Assembly (NCBI GenBank): GCA_037954235.1
Contig: JBBMOA010000015.1
Coordinates: forward strand, 22,189,569-22,253,568
DNA: 64,000 nucleotides
Direction: 5' to 3'
From: Aulostomus chinensis
Taxonomy: Eukaryota > Chordata > Actinopteri > Syngnathiformes > Aulostomidae
Shown: positions 62,101-64,000 of the stretch, piece after piece
Layout: every line of letters starts with the position of its first letter
Position numbering within the stretch: position 1 is the first letter of the stretch
The notes under the pieces: generated by a model
Databases searched by the model: none
What the model saw: only the letters and a program-made list of their open reading frames with translations
What the model was told of the DNA's origin: nothing
Made by a program: the position numbers and the translations under genes

Positions 62101-64000
62101 AAGGCAAAGGAAAGGCTACATGTTCCCCATGAGCTGTAAGCCATTTTGAGTGAAACTTCAGAATTAGGACCCAGTTGCAGACGTTATATGGACAAAGTTA
62201 AGTAAACAATGGGAAATGTAAAGCATAAATTAACAATACTTTTTTTTTTTTGTGCAACCAGAAAATTATTCAGTTGAAGTGCTGATCATGCAATTTTGGA
62301 ACAGGATCATCAAGGTTAAATTTGGAACCCCTGCAAAGTTATTGTTTTTTCTGAATTTTTCTGTTTTGTTTTGTTTTTCAGAAATGTCCCTGGAGCTTTC
62401 TAACCATTGTCTACATGATGGTAAAATGTTTCCCAGCTGTGTGAGCTATGCATGACGAACAATATAACCCACCTATATTTTGTATTTATGGGTTATTCCT
62501 CTTCAATTACAATTTCAATTTTGTAATATTTATGTGTCTTACATGACCACATCATTATTTTGTTTTCCATCAGTTCTGAAATGAGATGTAGCACATTTGC
62601 CTGTGCTTTTGTGACAACTTAACCAGTAAGTCATGGTGTTTATATTTTCTGAAAAATGCTGTCTCTGTATAAGTCATTAAGGCATCTTCAAAGCACACAA
62701 CGGTTAACAATTAGAGCGCTTTCATAGCACATCAAATCAAAGCATGAATTGCGGCAGTTAATCTGTTTCCTGTAAAACTGTTGTAAACAGTGGGGATTAA
62801 TAAAATTTTAGGAAGGTGTCTCTTATTGAGGGTTTACAAAAAGTTTCTGAATGGCATAGATAACCCCTTGTAGCTCTAACTCAGTTTCTCTTGGATCCTT
62901 TGTGTAGATGTTTCTTTGGACTGCTGGTGACTGACCACAAGCAAGGGATATTTTGCTTCAGCTGCAACACAGAGATGAACAGGAGTGGTTGCAAATCTAA
63001 TCCATGGTAGTTGAGAGCCCAGATTGAGTCCAAAACAGATAAGACTCTTTTATAGCTGACGACAGGCCACAGCAGGTACCTGACCCATCCATTTCCCTGC
63101 AATAAAGCCCAACATGCAGTCTGCTCCCCTGAGGCTTCAAAGCAAGAGGCAGGCTAATCCAGGCCACCCCTGCTGAGGGTCAGAGCCACTGAGGGTCAGA
63201 GCCACTGCGAAGACCTAAAGTAGCAAAACATGGAGGATCCTTAACTGGCTGCCTGTCCTAGAGGGGAATATTATCTGTGTCTCTATAAATGACAACTGTA
63301 ACCTATGCAGCTCTGCTGAGTCTTGTGTCCCTGATGGTTAAGATACTAAGAAGACATGAAGTGCTCCAGGGGTCAAGGAGGGAGGTCAGGAGGCTGTATT
63401 GTTGTAGCTGCCCCCTGACCTCATGTCTCCAGAGGAGGGTGGGGTTCCATTCAGCTCCCAGCACAGCATGTGTCCACAGATGACCTCAAACCTAAGGTCT
63501 TCATCAAGCACATCTTCATAGTGTGACCAAGCAAAGCCCCCCCCCCCCATACACACACACACACACTCAAGACGAGACACACAATCAAGATGTGACACAA
63601 AGTACTCTCTTCAAGAAAAAAAATCATTCAACACTGTGTCATGGTGGGGAGGTAAGACCGAAGAAGGGATATTTGGTGGTATGCCTTTTTTTTCTAAAAG
63701 CCTTTTAGAGTGTGACTTCTTTCTAAAGCGAGTACTGACATGAAAAATTACAGGCACCACTTATTTCTATTACACAGAGCTATTCATGATGCCTTTAGTC
63801 AAACCCTGTTTTTTCTTTTTACTTGCAGTACTGAAATGTGGCACAAATTGGTCTGACTGGTACTGCTTTGCTTTAGCTGGTACTGATAAAAGTACATCCC
63901 TAGCCACCATAATCATGCTTATACAGTTCTTTCTGGCCTTCAACAACAGATGTGCAATGCGAGAGTGTGTATTAGGGTTTCGGGTGTCTCTTCTACAAAG
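59191..64000. other. Mostly unique non-coding DNA
   Basis: No gene is supported. Two splice-like spots deserve mention. A strong acceptor at 62381 (TGTTTTGTTTTTCAG) is followed 39 nt later by GTAAAA. A minus-strand frame at 62881-63102 has a fair acceptor (GGGCTTTATTGCAG) and 73 open codons. Neither has a recognisable product. Confidence 0.4.

Overview
This window looks like nuclear DNA of a ray-finned (teleost) fish. Almost all of it is intronic or intergenic. Reasons: AT-rich DNA with long TG, TA and CA microsatellites; a decayed Tc1/mariner element with a DD34E-type transposase; about ten copies of one tRNA-like SINE ending in GGAT repeats; fragments of LINE reverse transcriptase and endonuclease; a solo LTR; and a hAT-like MITE. 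The repeat assignments come from recognising family hallmarks (terminal repeats, target-site duplications, A box, catalytic motifs), not from a database search. No rRNA, CRISPR array, operon or prokaryotic gene was seen, and I found no convincing new multi-gene system.

Genes. The one well-supported coding segment is the 3' terminal exon of a plus-strand gene at 14194-14935. It follows a strong polypyrimidine/AG acceptor, stays open for 246 codons and ends in TGA. The protein tail is disordered, serine- and acid-rich, with a PPxY motif and a basic, apparently ordered C-terminal segment. I do not recognise the family. A 92-nt segment at 8972-9063 with good splice sites and compatible phase is the best candidate for its penultimate exon. 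Further exon-like segments (6754-6904 minus, 31323-31534 plus, 41162-41259 minus, 42963-43229 minus, 49001-49088 plus, 57126-57219 minus) rest only on an open frame plus splice-like borders and are listed at low confidence.

Layout. 0-7 kb: LTR remnant at the left edge, hAT MITE with an internal palindrome, SINEs, and an inverted duplication of a SINE with its flank. 7-20 kb: the plus-strand gene end, one SINE on each side of it, and a large compound microsatellite in its likely 3' UTR. 20-31 kb: two long copies of one interspersed repeat, each beside a TA microsatellite, and a complete but dead Tc1 element. 31-35 kb: solo LTR and an L2/CR1-like LINE fragment. 35-46 kb: mostly unique DNA with the best minus-strand exon candidate and a 440-bp purine tract. 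46-64 kb: SINEs, a LINE reverse-transcriptase relic, microsatellites and unique DNA.

The features do not form a pathway. The window is best read as one gene's 3' end set in repeat-rich fish DNA, with a few possible exons of other genes.
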